Source: Gigaspora rosea
Lineage: Eukaryota; Glomeromycota; Glomeromycetes; Diversisporales; Gigasporaceae
Length of the DNA stretch: 64,000 bases
Assembly: GCA_003550325.1 (NCBI GenBank)
Contig: QKWP01000200.1
Location: 374,585 to 438,584, forward strand
Direction: 5' to 3'
Shown: piece after piece, positions 35,431 through 46,060 of the stretch
How positions within the stretch are numbered: position 1 is the first letter of the stretch
Layout of the letters: every line of letters starts with the position of its first letter
Made by a program: the position numbers and the translations under genes
Notes under the pieces: generated by a model
What the model was told of the DNA's origin: nothing
Databases searched by the model: none
Seen by the model: only the letters and a program-made list of their open reading frames with translations

Positions 35431-37263
35431 AGGGTTATCTTGATGAATTTTAAGCTAGTTATATGATTTAATATTCAAAAGAAAGCTTGAGATCGAAGTT
35501 TTCTTTTGGTTATTCAATCATTAAAATAACTTTAATACTTATTGAGATATGTGCTATAAAAGTTGAGATATTTATTTTTTTTTTAAATATCAATTTGCTT
35601 ATTTAATAGTAACAGGTAAAATTTGAGTAAAAGAAAATAAAAGGAATTAGTAGAAGAGTGTTGTACAAAATAAAGCAATCATAAATATAAATAAAAAATA
35701 TAAATAAAAAAAGATAATAGTTTTTTAACTAATAAAAACAAAGAACAAATTACTTATTAAAGGTATTTTGTGTGTGTATTAAGTGCTAAGCAAGGCTATA
35801 CTAAATTGAATATCTTCTCTTCTTCATTCATAATAATTGAATATTTATTATCATTATACTTATCCTCTATTTAAATATCATAATTATTTTTAAAATTTTA
35901 TCTTTATTAGTTCTGCTCTTCAGATTTTATCATAAACTTCATTAATATTTATAAGTTTGTTAATAGCTATGGGTTTTTTAATTGTCAATTTATTAATTAA
36001 AAGTCGCCTGACAAAATGGTTTCATAATTCATCAGGTATTATTAACTGTTAATTGTAGGGATGCTATCTGATTGGACAGTAATTACAGAACTGCTATATA
36101 ACTATGTTATTCATGGATAACATAATAATGATAATAAATATGGATATTTTATATAAGTCAAAATTTTGAGAACTTCACAAAAAAATTAATAGAATTTGGA
36201 AATGATAGAATTTAAAGCTTATTGAGACATAAATATACACAATGTCTTGGAACTACTCTAGCATTGCCTCAAAATTTTACTATCACATGATGATTAATAG
36301 TGCCTATCCAATAGCACGTTTATGTTTGCTTTTCAAAAATCACTAATTTGCTTAAGAAATATTCTTTTGCTTTCTAATAAAAAAAATTTTGAGCTATTTT
36401 ACTAATATCTTGATAGCACCAAGTTTTATAAAAACTATAACTTAAAGAACTTGAAGTTTTTGGTTAAGGTGCTGACTTCTATTACCTAATATCCATTTAC
36501 TATAGGGGCTTACTTTCTCACCCCAGGTAAATTCTATAAATAAAATTTTGGCCAATCAAATTTAACTAAGATAAGATTTTTCTTGACCAACCACCCCCTA
36601 AAATATTATCTAATAAATGTCAGCACCCTTATTGTTACTTGATAATGAAATTTTAACAGGGATATGTTTGAGCACATGTACTATTTTATATGATTTTTAT
36701 ATACAAATTTTCTTGAAAACTACCTAATTAAATTTAGTAAAAACTTGTTTAAATTAATTCTACAAATTAGGTACTGGGTCTATAGTGCACTTCAGGGTTA
36801 CAATTATAAGAATTCATGGGTTCAAGTTCAAAAGGTAATGAAAACTCTTCTAGAACCAATATTGGAATGATTTTTGAGGAGATTTTCATATAAAAGAAGA
36901 AAGAACAGGATTCATATGAAAGAGAGCAGTCACCAGCATAGCCATAGAATTGGAGATAACAAAATAAAGTATAATTTGTTAGCAAATAACATTAATATTA
37001 AGAAAGCCTAGTTCAGAACAATTGGACAATAAACCAGACCAATTTAATTCAGTGGTTTATATTATATCCTTCTTACAAAAGAAGGAAAAGATAAGAAAAA
37101 GTTTATAATAAAAACTTTTCTGAAATAATCCATAATATTATAAAAAGTTTTCAAAATTTTCTGCATATATTGTGAGGAAGAAGGAGAGGTGTAATATAAG
37201 TTACTGAATTAAATTGGCCTTAATAAAAATGCAGATGAGCTAGCTAGTAGGTCATATAAAATT
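35431..37263. other. Gene-free stretch
   Basis: AT-rich, no supported gene or recognisable element. Short open frames on either strand show no domain. Confidence 0.45.
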
Positions 37264-37423
37264 TAGGAATTGGAACCGTTTAACTGTTTAAAAATTGCTC
37301 TATAGTTTTGGGCAGAATTATGTTGGTCGTGGGCCCGAATTATTTTAATGCTGGCCAAATTAAACAGTTAAACAGTTAAACAATTAAACGATTAAGAAAA
37401 ATTTTAGGCAGTTCCAATCCCTA
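37264..37423. mobile_element. hAT-type MITE with perfect 8-bp TSD
   Basis: The TSD is ATAAAATT (37256-37263, 37424-37431). The left end is TAGGAATTGGAACCG and the right end on the minus strand is TAGGGATTGGAACTG. 160 bp, non-coding, with repeated AAACAGTT words. A different family from the RGACCCCG group. Confidence 0.85.
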
Positions 37424-37477
37424 ATAAAATTAGAAAACTGCAGATCTCAAAACTGGGAATTCTACACTATGGGGCCA

Positions 37478-37642
37478 GGAAGGGGTCAGGTATGAGTTTG
37501 CTTATTTTTGAGGGTTTTATGCAGATCTTTTCCATTTATAGTAATTTTTTGCTTATTTTGAAGTTTTGTCTGCAAATATTTTTTTTTTAGTTACCCTATA
37601 ATTAACCTGACCTATCTATATATATTTTAGGGTCCTGGTCAG
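37478..37642. mobile_element. RGACCCCG-family MITE, truncated member
   Basis: The interior (GGTCAGGTATGAGTTTGCTT to TATCTATATATATTTTAGGG) matches member 3 at 33401-33582 closely. The left terminus is partly deleted and no good TSD remains. Confidence 0.7.
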
Positions 37643-37839
37643 AAACACAGGCAGTCATATAACAGACATAAGTTATTTCACAAGTATGATAAAAATCAGT
37701 AGCAGCTGCTGTCTGTTGATCTTTGCAGAATGATAACTATGGCCTTTAAGAGATGTAACAGATTCTAATAGTAACTAAGAACCTTTAGAATAGTGAAGAA
37801 AGGTAAAAAAAAATTTCTATAAATTAGTAATATTTACTT

Positions 37840-38300
37840 AAAAAAATTTTTATGAATTCTATCAAGTAGTTGTCAAGAAAAATTTTACTTTTAAGAAAAT
37901 AGTTTTGACAAAAATTCTTTAAACTTTAAATGAAAGCTTTTAAACAATTATCTGAAAAAAGTCGATATAATTTTTTTAAATAATTTCTAGAATTAATAGA
38001 ATTTATTTTAAAAAACTTCATCAGATTCTATCAAGTAGTTGTAAAGAAAATTTCTTCAAAGTATGAAAAAATTTTCACTATTTTAAAAAAATAGCTGCAA
38101 CAAAATTTTTCTAGAATTTGAACAAAAATTTTTTAACAACAATTTGATAAAATTCAATAAAAATTTTTTTAAATAAATTATATGACACTATTTAATAGAA
38201 TTTATTTGAAATATTTTTATCAAATCTATTAAGTTGTTATTGAGAAATTTTTGTTAAAGTTTAGAAAAATTTTGTCATAGCTATTTTTTTAAAAAATAAT
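37840..38300. repeat. About 185-bp tandem repeat, three diverged units
   Basis: The phrase TTCTATCAAGTAGTTGTCAAG recurs near 37857, near 38034 and, diverged, near 38223, with A/T-rich sequence between. A related stretch occurs at 60905-61080. Non-coding. Confidence 0.55.
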
Positions 38301-38491
38301 AAACTTTGAATGAAATTTAGGCTTAAAGTTAAAAACTTATATTTAAAGAATTTATTTTTTTACTAAATCTCTATATTTTTTTTGTGTGACAGGTTCTATT
38401 TTTATTCTTAAAATACAGGCTATTGCCTTTTTTTATACAACATTAACCATTATCTAAACTATTTTATTTATAATAAAAATTCACCTGGCTG

Positions 38492-39350
38492 CTACGAGAG
38501 TGCCAAATGTAACCTGTCTTCACAATACTTTATCTCCTCATTGGCTTTCTGAATTGTCAAGAAGTACTCCTTTGAATCACTGAACAGTGGCCGTTTACAT
38601 TTCATATTCCACACCTTCAAAAAAACTTCATTCTTGAGCTTCTTATGAGATAAAGGAAAATAAGAGAAAATTTTAAAGGGGGCAAAGACAACAATACGAA
38701 AACCAAAACAACCAAAACCAAAAGAAAACAACACAAAAAAAGAAAAAATAAAAACAGCAAAAAAAAAAAACAAAGATAAAGAAATAGAAGGGAAGAATAT
38801 GAAAGTGTTAAAACATCTACAACACCAACAATGTTAAAAATTATATAATACTGCATAGGTAATTTTACCAAAATATTATATGTACACATAAGAAACTATG
38901 TCTAAAATAGAAAGGATTTTATTCACAGGCCCTTCCGGGTTTCAGATCTGATATTTGCTTGTTTGTCACCAAACTCACTTGTGATGTTCCGGTTTCGATT
39001 GAGGATGTATTTCCGATTTGGAAGGAGTAAACACTAACGATCCTTTGGAGAGTTAAGCTAGGATGCCCACTTTTTGGCAAAAATTCTGAGAAAAATCCAA
39101 AAGGGCAGAGACAAGCCTTGAAGAAAATTTAAAGGAGAGTGTAGAAAGATAAAACTCAAATTTTTGTTGTTCCCCATTGTTTTACTACAAAATACTTTGT
39201 CAATAAAGACACTAAACTTTGGTCTCCACCAAAATTTCATGTACAAGGCACCTTCTGCCAGTTATCTTGCACAATGACGCTCTTGGTTTGCATGCTGAAA
39301 ATGCGAAATGAGTCCCTGGAGCAAACAGTTGACCTTTCCAAAACCATATG
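38492..39350 (-). other. Gene-like stretch, possible multi-exon gene or remnant
   Basis: On the minus strand three protein-like patches line up: about 39345-39240 (starts MVLERSTV, ends in a stop), about 39060-38932 (contains a TSQVSLVTNKQ phrase overlapping a GTGAGT donor) and about 38640-38492 (KKLKNEVFLK...EDRLHLALS then stop, preceded by a T-rich acceptor-like tract). Base composition is less AT-rich than around. I could not build one consistent gene model and recognise no domain. Confidence 0.3.
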
Positions 39351-39466
39351 TATATATTAGCCTACAGTACTATTAAGTACTTGCACCGCTCCAACAAAAA
39401 TTATTTTGTTTTTCTTCCGTTAGAAATTTAACTACTAAATCTCTATATGTATTCTATTAAATTAAA

Positions 39467-39502
39467 ATAATAATAATAATAATTATAATTATTATTATTA
39501 TT
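39467..39502. repeat. (AAT)n/(ATT)n microsatellite hairpin
   Basis: Six AAT units meet a run of ATT units and form a simple palindrome. Confidence 0.85.
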
Positions 39503-39983
39503 AAGTTTTATAGAAATAAGTATCTGGCTAATAAAAACTAAAAATAATTAGACAGTTTTAGCAAAATATTATCAAGTAATTATATATAATAATATTTTGT
39601 TATCTTATTGGTATATAAAATAAAAATATTAAATAGCTAATAAATTATTTAATATTTTGTATTTGACTTATTAAAGTTAAAAACATAGAAAAAAATATAA
39701 TTATAGTAACTTACAAAAGCAGTTAGGTTGTTACTTCTACAATAAATCTAAATTTCGAATTCTATAAGCAACATTTAAAATTTTCTTGAAGAACCATGTG
39801 CTAACTTTATAAACTAGTGTTGTTATGATTAGAAGTTCATGGGCTTGTAATGTGAAATTTGAATTTTACATGTTAGTTAATTGAAATATTATTATAATAA
39901 CCTATGGTGATCATCACCGCATCATGTAATCATGTGATCATAATGCATAACATAACATGTAGATTATCATTTTGTTTTCACTA

Positions 39984-40480
39984 GACTCACGTTGTGCACA
40001 TTATTATATTATCAACCTTTGGACATTCTTGCATTTTGAAATCAACTTGCCGTCACTATGTTTCTTTGTTACTACTGTACTAGTTTTTCATCCTGTTCGT
40101 TTCACAGTTTTAGTGACACATATTTAATCATAGTGACGCATATTTAATCATTTCAACAGACTCACCTCATGCGCATTGCTGACGTTGCTAACCTTGAATG
40201 TTCTGCATTCTGAAATCACAACTTCACTTGCTTATTTTTTTCGTTACTGCGTTTCTTTATTGCTAGTTTTCTTTTTTACCTTGTTCTTTTTACGTTTCTA
40301 GTGACGCATATTTGTTGTACACATTACTAACATTACTAAGTTCGAACATTCTGAGACAACAACCTTACCTGTTACTGTGCTTTTTCGTTACTGGTTTTCT
40401 TATTTGTCTTGTTTTTCACACACTTGTGTTTTTTTTTGCTTGTTTGCTGCCTGTTTTCTTGCCGTTTTTTAATTCTAGCG
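39984..40480. repeat. Subterminal tandem repeats of the MULE (~3 units)
   Basis: Three diverged units of about 130-160 bp share GACTCAC, GCATTCTGAAATCA, CGTTACT and TAGTGACGCATATTT phrases in order. They lie between the left terminal repeat and the transposase. They may have held transposase-binding sites or a promoter. Confidence 0.55.
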
Positions 40481-40685
40481 ACACAATTATAAGTTATGGA
40501 AGGTGAGTCTATAGTATTATTGCTTTATAAATTACCGTTAAAATGTTGGTTGGGTATTTATAACCTTCTTTAGAATCTTTCGATATAATTCCTTTAGGAT
40601 CATCAAGTAGTTTTCCAATCGATATAGAGACTAATAATTTAAGTTTGGGGTTAGTGACTATCGAATCAAACAAACAGAACTATTT

Positions 40686-43467
40686 ATGGAAAACGAACAG
40701 TATACAGAAAATGAACAACAAGACGAACTGTATACAGAAAATAAACAACAAGACCTTCAGATTCAAATAGGCACTTCATACTTGTCATGGGACGATGCTA
40801 AAATACATTTAAATCATTATGCTAAAGCTATGGGCTTTTCTATACGACGAAAAAGAGTAACGACTGATAAAGATGGTGAGATAAGATGATGAACATTTGA
40901 GTGTTCACGATCTGGAGAAACTGTTCATAACAAGGTTATTGATCTTTCTCAGCAGCATGATAGGAATTCAGAAAAGACTTTATGTTCGTGGCATATAAAC
41001 TTATCAAAGCCAAAGTCCTCTTCTGTTATAGTTGTTACGAGCATTGTAGGAGAGCATAATCATCAGATAGAACCGGATGTTGTATTATTTGCTCCAAAGT
41101 ATAGGAAATTGTCACCAGAAATTTTAGAGCTAATAGAATTTTATGTTACCAAAGGGAATCTGGGAACTAAACAAATTTTATCTCTTTTGGCTGCAAAGTT
41201 TCCTGAATATATGATTCATAAACATGACATTTATAACATTGTTCATAAGTTTAGAACACCACCTAGTCAGCGTTATACATGAGGATGAAAGCATTTTGGG
41301 TTCTAAAACCCAAAATTAAAATTTGAAGACGAAATTGTTTTTGACCTATTTTACTTGAAAGACAAAATTATTTGATACTTTTTTTGAATAGACGAAATTA
41401 TAAGGAACATATCTATATAAATTTTATTTGCTCTTCCTTATAAAAAATTTTAATTTTCTCTAATGAAGATGAAATAGGCCTTTTTCAAAAATCAATTTCG
41501 GTGGCATCACTAGTCAGCGTCATGGGGAGGCACAAAAATTTATTAAGCTTTTGCTACAATTAAAAAGTCAGGACCCCAGCTGGATTCTTCATATTCGAAT
41601 GGATTCATATAACAATCAGTTGGTGGGATTATTTTGGATGTCTCCAATACAACAAGAATGTCTAGTTCGTTATATGGATGTTGTTCAAACTGATAATACT
41701 TTTAGACAAATTGGTTTGGCATGTATCTCACACTTTTAGTTGTTATTGATAACAATACTAAGACATGGTTGGTAGCGCAGGCGTTAACTGATGATGAAAC
41801 TACAGAATCTTATGAGTAGTTTTTAGAATGTCTTATGGACGCGACAAAAAATATACCACTGGCTGTTTTATTCTCTGATACAGATCCTGCATTGGGCAAT
41901 GCTATTAGTTTAAAACTACCTACAACGCGATATTTTTTATGTGCATTTCATATCCAAAAAAATGTTTGCAAAAACTTAAAAAATAAACTTGGCAAACAAT
42001 TTGACGAGTTTTATCAGAAGTTTTACATGCACGAAATAGTACCTTTGAAGGAGATTTTTATAGATGGTCACGTTTATTAGATAAGTATCCCATAACACAA
42101 AATTATTTTAATAGAACATTGCAAGGGTGTATAAAATCGTGGGCCCGATGTTATTAATTAAAATGTTTTACAGCAGGAATACAAAGCACCCAACGTGTAA
42201 AGGTGATGAATCATATAATCAAGGAAGGTGTAAAAAGCACTACCTCATTGCATCATCTTTATGAACATATTCAAAATCTCCTTAATAATGAAGCAATATG
42301 AGCACGGCATAATAGCTATTTACATTCTCTTCCAACTAATCAAGCTCCACCAATTGCTGAATCAGTATTTCCAAAAGTCTTGGAATTATTAAAATCATAC
42401 TTGACGCCACATATATTGGCAGTACAGCAACAGCAAATTACTGGATCGCTTTTATATCGAGCTCAACTACAGTCAAATGAGGATATCCAAGGATTGCAGG
42501 TTCAGTATTGTTATAGTAGTTTGTTTTATTTGAGTTTATACATTTTACATTGTCTAGTTATCTTTTTTAGGAAAACCGATTGGATTATGAAAGTGGCTTT
42601 CTGGAAGATCAACTTGATAGGCCGCAGATTTCAATAAATTCACTTATAGAGGATATCGATTCAAATGATATAATTGAAATCTGGAAACTTATAGGTTTAT
42701 CGACAGTCTATAAACATTATGTTGTATTATTGCGGGACAGTGGTCATATTTGCACGTGCATGGCTATAATAAATTGTGGTATCGTATGTTCTCATTTTTT
42801 TCAAATAATGATGAACACTAAAGAGGCAAGGTTTCATATTGGATTAGTTGCACGACATTGGTATCAAGATGAACATTGGAAAACGGAACTAGAAAGTTTA
42901 CAACAGCAAAGTGCTGAGATTTCAACGACGTTTCAACAAAATAAACAAAATAATGCAGATATTATTGTTTCAGATCTTCATATTCTTGAACAAAATCGAG
43001 ATTCTAGGATGCATGATGCAAAAGTAATCAATAAAAAAGTCAGATATGCCAATGGATTTTGCAAAATGAAGAAGGCTCTAAACATCACTTTGGATCTTGG
43101 ATGTGAAGAAGAACTGATTAATATGATCACTCGTTTTATTAATCTAATGACATGCACTGAAAATAATATCAATGAAAGTAATCCATTCGAAGTTGAAGAA
43201 ATGATGGTGCTGGATCCATTAGTTATAAAACATCGTGGACGGCCACCAATGAAAAGGTTGAAGAGCTCTTCTGAGTTGCAAGGCCATACAGGATTAGTGC
43301 AAAATTATCAAGCAATGAATCCGCAAGATTCTAATATAAGAATGCCTTTATCAAATGTTAATACAAATAATAATCAATCTGTTAATAACAACATAGAAGA
43401 AAGTAAGAGAAAATATGTATACAACGTTTGTGGTGGGAGTGAGCATAATGCACATACATGTAAGTAG
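40686..43467 (+). pseudogene. MULE transposase with FAR1-type N-terminus and SWIM finger
   Basis: Order of domains: FAR1-like DNA-binding region (about 40770-41280, with SWDDAKIHLNHYAKAMGF and the EHNH zinc motif), MULE catalytic core (about 41555-42080, TDNTF for the first Asp and FSDTDPAL for the second), SWIM zinc finger CTCMAIINCGIVCSHF (about 42752) and a C-terminal knuckle-like CGGSEHNAHTC that has lost its first Cys. A 71-nt intron (42500-42570) keeps phase 0. It is broken by stops at about 40887, 41818, 42155 and 42299, by frameshifts near 41705 and 42045, and by an insertion at 41274-41509. Confidence 0.85.
41274..41509. mobile_element. 236-bp insertion in the MULE gene with 11-bp TSD
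   Basis: CTAGTCAGCGT occurs exactly on both sides (41263-41273 and 41510-41520). The coding sense TPPSQR / SQRHGEAQKF is continuous if the 236 bp and one repeat are removed. The insert has no terminal inverted repeats and no ORF. The TSD length and lack of TIRs fit a SINE or other target-primed retroposon, but no poly-A tail is obvious. Confidence 0.75.
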
Positions 43468-43825
43468 CAAGGATGATAGGTATATTTTATAGCTATAAGT
43501 GTATGCACATGCAGTAGCAAAATAGTGATCGGATATGATTCATTGCAATTGTTGTAGTTTATAGTGCGCAAGTATAATTCATGAAATTTTTATGCCAAAC
43601 TGGCAATTTCTTATTGTAAATAAGTTTTAGTAAGCTTTAAAAATGAAGTAGTATATGACATGAGTTAGATAAGTATTAATATTGACATTAAGTTAGTAAT
43701 ATAAACTTGAATAATTATTACTATCTTACTGACGCAACAAGACTAATTGATTATAAGTGTAACAATAAGAATTTTAATATTGGAGCACGAAATTATAACT
43801 AGTTTCGAATTATATGAAAATCGTA

Positions 43826-43856
43826 GTTAAGGTTAGGGTTAGGGTTAGGGTTAGAG
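43826..43856 (+). repeat. Short interstitial TTAGGG repeat
   Basis: GGTTAGGG is repeated three times with one variant unit on each side. It directly abuts the right terminal repeat of the MULE. Confidence 0.85.
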
Positions 43857-43874
43857 TGTGGTGATGATCACTAT

Positions 43875-44142
43875 GAGTTATAGTTAGAAACATTCTAGTT
43901 AATTATAGTAATTTAATAATTTAATAAAGAAATAAATCTATATTTATTTTTTGGCCTCTTTATTTATTTATTAATCTATGTTGATCATGTAGTGACTCAA
44001 TTTATAATATGTTTAATTACTTTTAATTATATAAAACTCAATTAATAAGTAGAGCAGAATATGTCAATAACAAATTTAAATTGTGATATTCAAGTTTATT
44101 TTATTAAATTAAATCATTACATTTTTTAATTTGACTTGACCA
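43875..44142. other. Gene-free AT-rich stretch
   Basis: Nothing recognisable between the MULE end and the minisatellite. Confidence 0.4.
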
Positions 44143-44285
44143 AAAATTACTCATCTAAAAACTATTCATCTAAAAAACTACTCTTCTAAATAACTACTCA
44201 TCTAAAAAAAAACTATTCATCTAAAAAAATTATTTATCTAAAAAAAAACTATCCATTTAAAAAACTACTATGCTTTAAAAAACTA
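44143..44285. repeat. ~17-bp minisatellite (AAAACTAYTCATCTA)
   Basis: About eight diverged tandem units of AAAACTATTCATCTA type. The array resumes at 44633-44670 on the other side of the MITE that split it. Confidence 0.8.
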
Positions 44286-44287
44286 TA

Positions 44288-44630
44288 TGGGGTCATTCAT
44301 ACTAAAAAGGCCCATTTTGCAAATTTTTTGAAAAATGAGATTTTATTAGATTCATGTAAATTTTGACATGGCTGACATTTTTCAATTATAAATGAAAGGC
44401 GATTTACATAATAAAAAATGGAGATAATGTAAAAGAAAAACTACACGAGGCTGTCTAAGGCACAAGTGCATCACGAGATTACCCGATAGTCACCTGTTAT
44501 TTTTAACCAATCAAAATCGTGAAATTTGCTTAATCCCGGATCAGTCCGAAAATCAAAACAAACGATTAAACTCAATTATCTCACGATTGGTTATATTGCA
44601 AAATGGGCCTTTTTAGTATGAATAACCCCA
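44288..44630. mobile_element. mariner-type MITE with TA target, inserted in minisatellite
   Basis: TA at 44286-44287 and 44631-44632. The ends are near-perfect inverted repeats of at least 35 bp starting TGGGGTCATTCATACTAAAA on the left and TGGGGTTATTCATACTAAAA on the minus-strand right. 343 bp, non-coding. An interior phrase CGTGAAATTT...GGATCAGTCCGAA also occurs near 55270. Confidence 0.85.
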
Positions 44631-45314
44631 TATATCTAAAAAAAACTACATATCTAAAAAACTAGCTTCATCAATAATAGTTCTTTTCAACACGTTTAAA
44701 TTCTAATAATACTTACTCGAATGCACTAATTTAGCTCATAACTACTAAACTCTTTATAGTTACCCGAAACTTCGTTTAACATCCAGCAATTTATAATTGT
44801 CAAGAGATTTTAGTAAGTTGAACTTTAAAAAAAAGTTTTTAAAGCGAAATGACAATTATATATATAAAAATGAAACGAAACACCTATTTTGAAGGCATTA
44901 TTCTTCTCAACTTTATTATTTTTCTACTTTAAACTTAGAAAATCGAAGAGTGCTTTATGAAAATAAACTGTTGTACCTTGTATGAAATATATTTCCTTTT
45001 AGGAAACCCCTGAAAAAGTCATTTGAAGAGGGCTTACCGTTGCAATTTACTATGAAAAAAGGGTCGATCATATGAATGTCGATCACTAAAATTTCTTAAA
45101 AAAAATTTACACCCGTGATCTGCGTGACAAATCGCGTGACTGATAATAAAAACTTCGGTAATATTTAATGCATGATATGCTTATTTTGTAATGAAATTTT
45201 ATCAACGCTATATTTTACGATGAGCAAAGTTTTTGTAGCCTATTATAGCAATATAAGTTTTGTTTCATCAAATTAGGACATTAAGGTAGCCTAATTTACG
45301 TGTAATATTAGGAT

Positions 45315-45436
45315 CAGGGATGGCATGTCACTATGTCCAATTGGCTTCAATTTTTTTTGGACATATGTCCATTTTCAATTGGACATATGTCCAAAAAAAA
45401 TTGAAACCAATTGGACATAGTGACATGCCATCCTAG
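45315..45436. mobile_element. hAT-type foldback MITE with 8-bp TSD
   Basis: The TSD ATTAGGAT occurs at 45307-45314 and 45437-45444. Almost the whole 122 bp folds on itself: CAGGGATGGCATGTCACTAT on the left, and CTAGGATGGCATGTCACTAT on the minus-strand right. Copy A keeps the empty site with a single ATTAGGAT near 4568. Confidence 0.9.
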
Positions 45437-46060
45437 ATTAGGATGGTTATCTTTTTGAAATTAATGAATTACTCGATCAAACTTAATATTAACTAAAATG
45501 CATAAATTTTTTTTTTACTTATAGAAAATGTCCTCGATTAGGTATATAATATATATATATATACAAAAAAAGCTTCACTTGACATTACGCATTATGATGA
45601 ATTTGCAAATTAAGTTAGTGATTTATTAAATTTTTTATTAGTTAAATACATAGTATATAATAAAGTATAATCTCGAGATAATGAAACTTTTTACTCTTAA
45701 TTCATATGTATGCAAATAAATTTTCTACCTAAATTCTAAACTCAAGTTTCGTCATATCGCGATTATACTGTATTTACATTTACACAGAATAATATATATT
45801 TCGAAATAAATTATCTCAAAAATACATAATTTTCTTTGTAGTAATTTAAAATAATTTCAATGGGAGTTGAAATTTAAAAAAAAAATTAAGGAATCTTTGC
45901 AAAGAAGAATAAATTTCTTAAATACTTAAAAATTATCAGCTCGAATTTTTTGTAAAACTTTAAATATTTTCACTATTATACATGATTATAAATTATGTTG
46001 GTTACGAAATCTTAAAAACTTTACAATGTCGAAATATTTTTTTGATAAATAATTATTAAA

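Larger units (their letters stand above)
39904..43874 (+). mobile_element. Decayed Mutator-like element (FAR1/MULE type)
   Basis: The transposase remnant (40686-43467) is framed by an inverted pair: ATGGTGATCATCACCGCA at 39904 and, on the minus strand from 43874, ATAGTGATCATCACCACA. The similarity extends a few bases outward. No 9-bp target duplication was found, so exact limits are uncertain. Subterminal tandem repeats lie at 39984-40480. Confidence 0.6.
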
